Shown piece after piece: positions 62,326 to 64,000 of a DNA stretch of 64,000 nt (positions are counted from its first letter, which is position 1; the number at the start of each line of letters is the position of its first letter). The stretch is from Photobacterium profundum (GTDB taxonomy: Bacteria > Pseudomonadota > Gammaproteobacteria > Enterobacterales > Vibrionaceae). Position numbers and translations under genes: made by a program. The stretch is from positions 1 through 64,000 of the forward strand of contig NZ_PYOD01000022.1 of NCBI RefSeq assembly GCF_003026285.1. Direction: 5' to 3'. The notes beneath the pieces were generated by a model. That model had not been told where the DNA came from. It made no database searches and was given only the letters and a program-made list of their open reading frames with translations.

Positions 62326-62458
62326 GTGTACTACCGACCTTAGTGTATTGTTCTAATCATTATTTGTTAAATAAGTGTATAAGTTGTATTCACATTTCAA
62401 CATACATGATTGTACTGCAGAGGGAAAGAACAAGAGGCAACCAATTTTTCTGGTCTGA

Positions 62459-62474
62459 TGTTTCATGTGAAACA
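62459..62474. promoter_or_regulatory. parS centromere site 2
   Basis: TGTTTCATGTGAAACA is identical to site 1 and lies in the avtA-glyS intergenic region. Confidence 0.88.
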
Positions 62475-62539
62475 ATGGGTTTTATATTTAAATCACTTAG
62501 GTTTGCTGAATTTCTGATGGTTATATTTCACTTTAATGC

Positions 62540-62555
62540 TGTTTCACGTGAAACA
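62540..62555. promoter_or_regulatory. parS centromere site 3 (perfect consensus)
   Basis: TGTTTCACGTGAAACA is the exact 16-bp ParB-binding palindrome. It starts 81 bases from the start of site 2, between avtA and glyS. Confidence 0.95.
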
Positions 62556-62562
62556 CAGACAT

Positions 62563-62592
62563 AAAAAAACCCCACACTAAAGTGTAGGGTTT
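62563..62592 (-). terminator. Rho-independent terminator after glyS
   Basis: AAACCC and ACACT pair with AGTGT and GGGTTT (62567-62592) with one internal mismatch. On the minus strand it ends in a run of seven Ts just after glyS. Confidence 0.82.
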
Positions 62593-62611
62593 ATATTCTT
62601 TTTGCGGCGAG

Positions 62612-64000
62612 TTATTTCTGAACTAAAGAAATATCTGCAACTTTTAAGAATTCGTTACGTAAAAGGTTAAGCATCGTTAGACGATTCACTTTTAGCTTTT
62701 CGTCATCAGCCATAACCATTACGTTATCGAAGAATGCGTCTACAGGTTCACGTAGCGTTGCTAGCTCAGATAGGGCTTGTTGGTAGTTACCTTCGGCAAA
62801 TACTGGCGCAAGCGCTGCAATCATCGCTTCTACTTTTTCAGCTAATGCTTTTTCGGCATTTTCAATCAGTAGTGAGCTATCTACGGCCAATGGCAATTCG
62901 CCATCAAACTTAGCCAAGATATTACCAACACGTTTATTGGCTGCGGCTAATGATTCTGCTGCATCTAATGAACGGAAGTGGCTCACGGCTTTAACACGCT
63001 TATCGAAATCAGCTGGCTGTGTTGGGCGTAATGCTAATACTGCTAGAATTACGTCGACACTATGCCCCTCATCTTGATACCAAGCGCGGAAGCGACCTAG
63101 CATAAAGTCGATAACGTCATCTTCCACGTTAGTATTTGTCAGCTTGTCACCAAACTGAGCGCGTGCCTTCGCGATAAGATCAACTAAGTCTAGGTTGTAA
63201 CCTTTCTCTACGATGATGCGTAGCACACCGAGTGCTGCACGGCGTAGGGCGAATGGGTCGCTACCTTTTGGTGCTTGACCAATACCGAAGATACCTACTA
63301 GCGTATCAATCTTATCTGCCATCGCGACAGCCGCTGAAACACCAGTACTTGGTAACTCGTCACCTGCAAAGCGTGGCATGTACTGTTCATATAACGCTAA
63401 TGCTACATCTTCAGCTTCACCATCATGGCGAGCGTAATGCATACCCATCACACCTTGGGTATCGGTAAACTCGAATACCATTGATGTCATTAGGTCACAT
63501 TTGGCTAATAGGCCAGCGCGTTTAGCATTCGTTACATCTGCATCGATTTTCTCTGCAATGTAACCAGCAAGCTCAGTAATACGATCGGTCTTATCTTTAA
63601 TTGTACCAAGTTGCTTTTGGAAGATAGCCGTTTCTAGTTCAGGAAGGCGATCAACCAATGGGCGTTTACGGTCTGTTTTAAAGAAGAATTCAGCATCCGC
63701 TAGGCGAGGGCGAACAACCTTTTCATTACCTTCGATGATCTGACGTGGGTCTTTCGACTCAATGTTTGTCACGAAAATAAACTTAGGTATTAGGTTGCCT
63801 TCAGCATCGTAAACCGGGAAGTACTTCTGGTCACCTTTCATGGTGTAAACCAGTGCTTCAGACGGTACGTTTAGGAAGTTTTCTTCAAATGATGCTGTTA
63901 ATACAACAGGCCATTCAACTAAAGATGTGACTTCTTCAACTAGCTCATCTTCAAGATCAGCAATGCCACCCACTTCCAGTGCCGCTTTCTTAGCACCTTC
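62612..64000 (-). CDS. glyS: Glycine-tRNA ligase beta subunit (partial)
   Basis: The C-terminal two-thirds of GlyS lie in the window; the frame stays open to the right edge and the start is outside. The beta subunit binds tRNA in the alpha2-beta2 glycyl-tRNA synthetase. Recognisable segments are EWPVVLTASFEENFLNVPSE (core EWPVVLTASFEE), TMKGDQKYFPVYD, NEKVVRPRLADAEFFFKTD, KCDLMTSMVFEFTDTQGVMG and GSDPFALRRAALGVLRI. A C-terminal anticodon-binding domain follows. The visible part has about 462 residues. Confidence 0.96.
   Translation of the reverse strand, partial: EGAKKAALEVGGIADLEDELVEEVTSLVEWPVVLTASFEENFLNVPSEALVYTMKGDQKYFPVYDAEGNLIPKFIFVTNIESKDPRQIIEGNEKVVRPRLADAEFFFKTDRKRPLVDRLPELETAIFQKQLGTIKDKTDRITELAGYIAEKIDADVTNAKRAGLLAKCDLMTSMVFEFTDTQGVMGMHYARHDGEAEDVALALYEQYMPRFAGDELPSTGVSAAVAMADKIDTLVGIFGIGQAPKGSDPFALRRAALGVLRIIVEKGYNLDLVDLIAKARAQFGDKLTNTNVEDDVIDFMLGRFRAWYQDEGHSVDVILAVLALRPTQPADFDKRVKAVSHFRSLDAAESLAAANKRVGNILAKFDGELPLAVDSSLLIENAEKALAEKVEAMIAALAPVFAEGNYQQALSELATLREPVDAFFDNVMVMADDEKLKVNRLTMLNLLRNEFLKVADISLVQK

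Noticed and set aside
1..64000. CRISPR arrays, insertion sequences, prophage, tRNA genes
   Set aside because: I saw no regularly spaced repeats, transposase or integrase genes, terminal inverted repeats or cloverleaf sequences in the window.

Overview
This window is chromosomal housekeeping DNA from a gammaproteobacterium of the Vibrionaceae. A Photobacterium-like species is the best guess. That is inferred from gene order (mnmG-oriC-mioC, mnmE-yidC-yidD-rnpA-rpmH, an amino-acid ABC transporter, then dnaA-dnaN-recF-gyrB) and from the protein sequences; no database was searched. The chromosomal replication origin lies inside the window at about 46.54-46.83 kb.

Layout from left to right. Bases 1-150 are the promoter and 5' leader of an rRNA operon that runs off the left edge on the minus strand. 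From 0.3 to 7.4 kb is a cluster of translation, haem, purine and competence genes: yrdA, a DUF1488 gene, aroE, hemF, tsaC, purE, yrdD, smg, dprA and a LysM protein. From 7.7 to 13.5 kb are def-fmt-rsmB and trkA-trkH. From 13.6 to 22.6 kb are a hemolysin-III-like membrane protein, a Spo0M-like protein, a FadR/GntR regulator, a possible decayed small gene, yihD, ccoG, srkA-dsbA, a DUF523 gene and yifB/comM. From 22.7 to 29.3 kb is a complete, attenuator-controlled ilvGMEDA operon with its leader peptide. Two tandem paralogous XRE regulators follow, then a deoR-family gene with glmS, and glmU.

From 35.0 to 42.1 kb is the full atpIBEFHAGDC operon for a proton-type F1Fo ATP synthase, read on the minus strand. 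Upstream of it on the same strand are parB, parA, rsmG and mnmG, then oriC, mioC and mnmE. The yidC-yidD-rnpA-rpmH block and a polar amino-acid (cystine-type) ABC transporter come next. On the plus strand dnaA-dnaN-recF-gyrB follow, then a heat-shock ibpA gene with a sigma-32-like promoter and a ROSE-type RNA thermometer. The right end holds avtA and the 3' part of glyS, read on the minus strand.

Working together: oriC (three 13-mers, DnaA boxes and many GATC sites), dnaA (with an inverted pair of DnaA boxes upstream) and ParA/ParB with three parS palindromes at 61.0-62.6 kb form an origin replication and segregation module of about 20 kb. I found no mobile element, prophage, CRISPR array or obvious novel system. 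The most useful second-look items are regulatory: the parS cluster, the ROSE element, tandem operator-like repeats before the ABC transporter, a palindrome on the atp promoter and the paired XRE regulators. One protein oddity also stands out, a Walker A Thr-to-Asn change in RecF.
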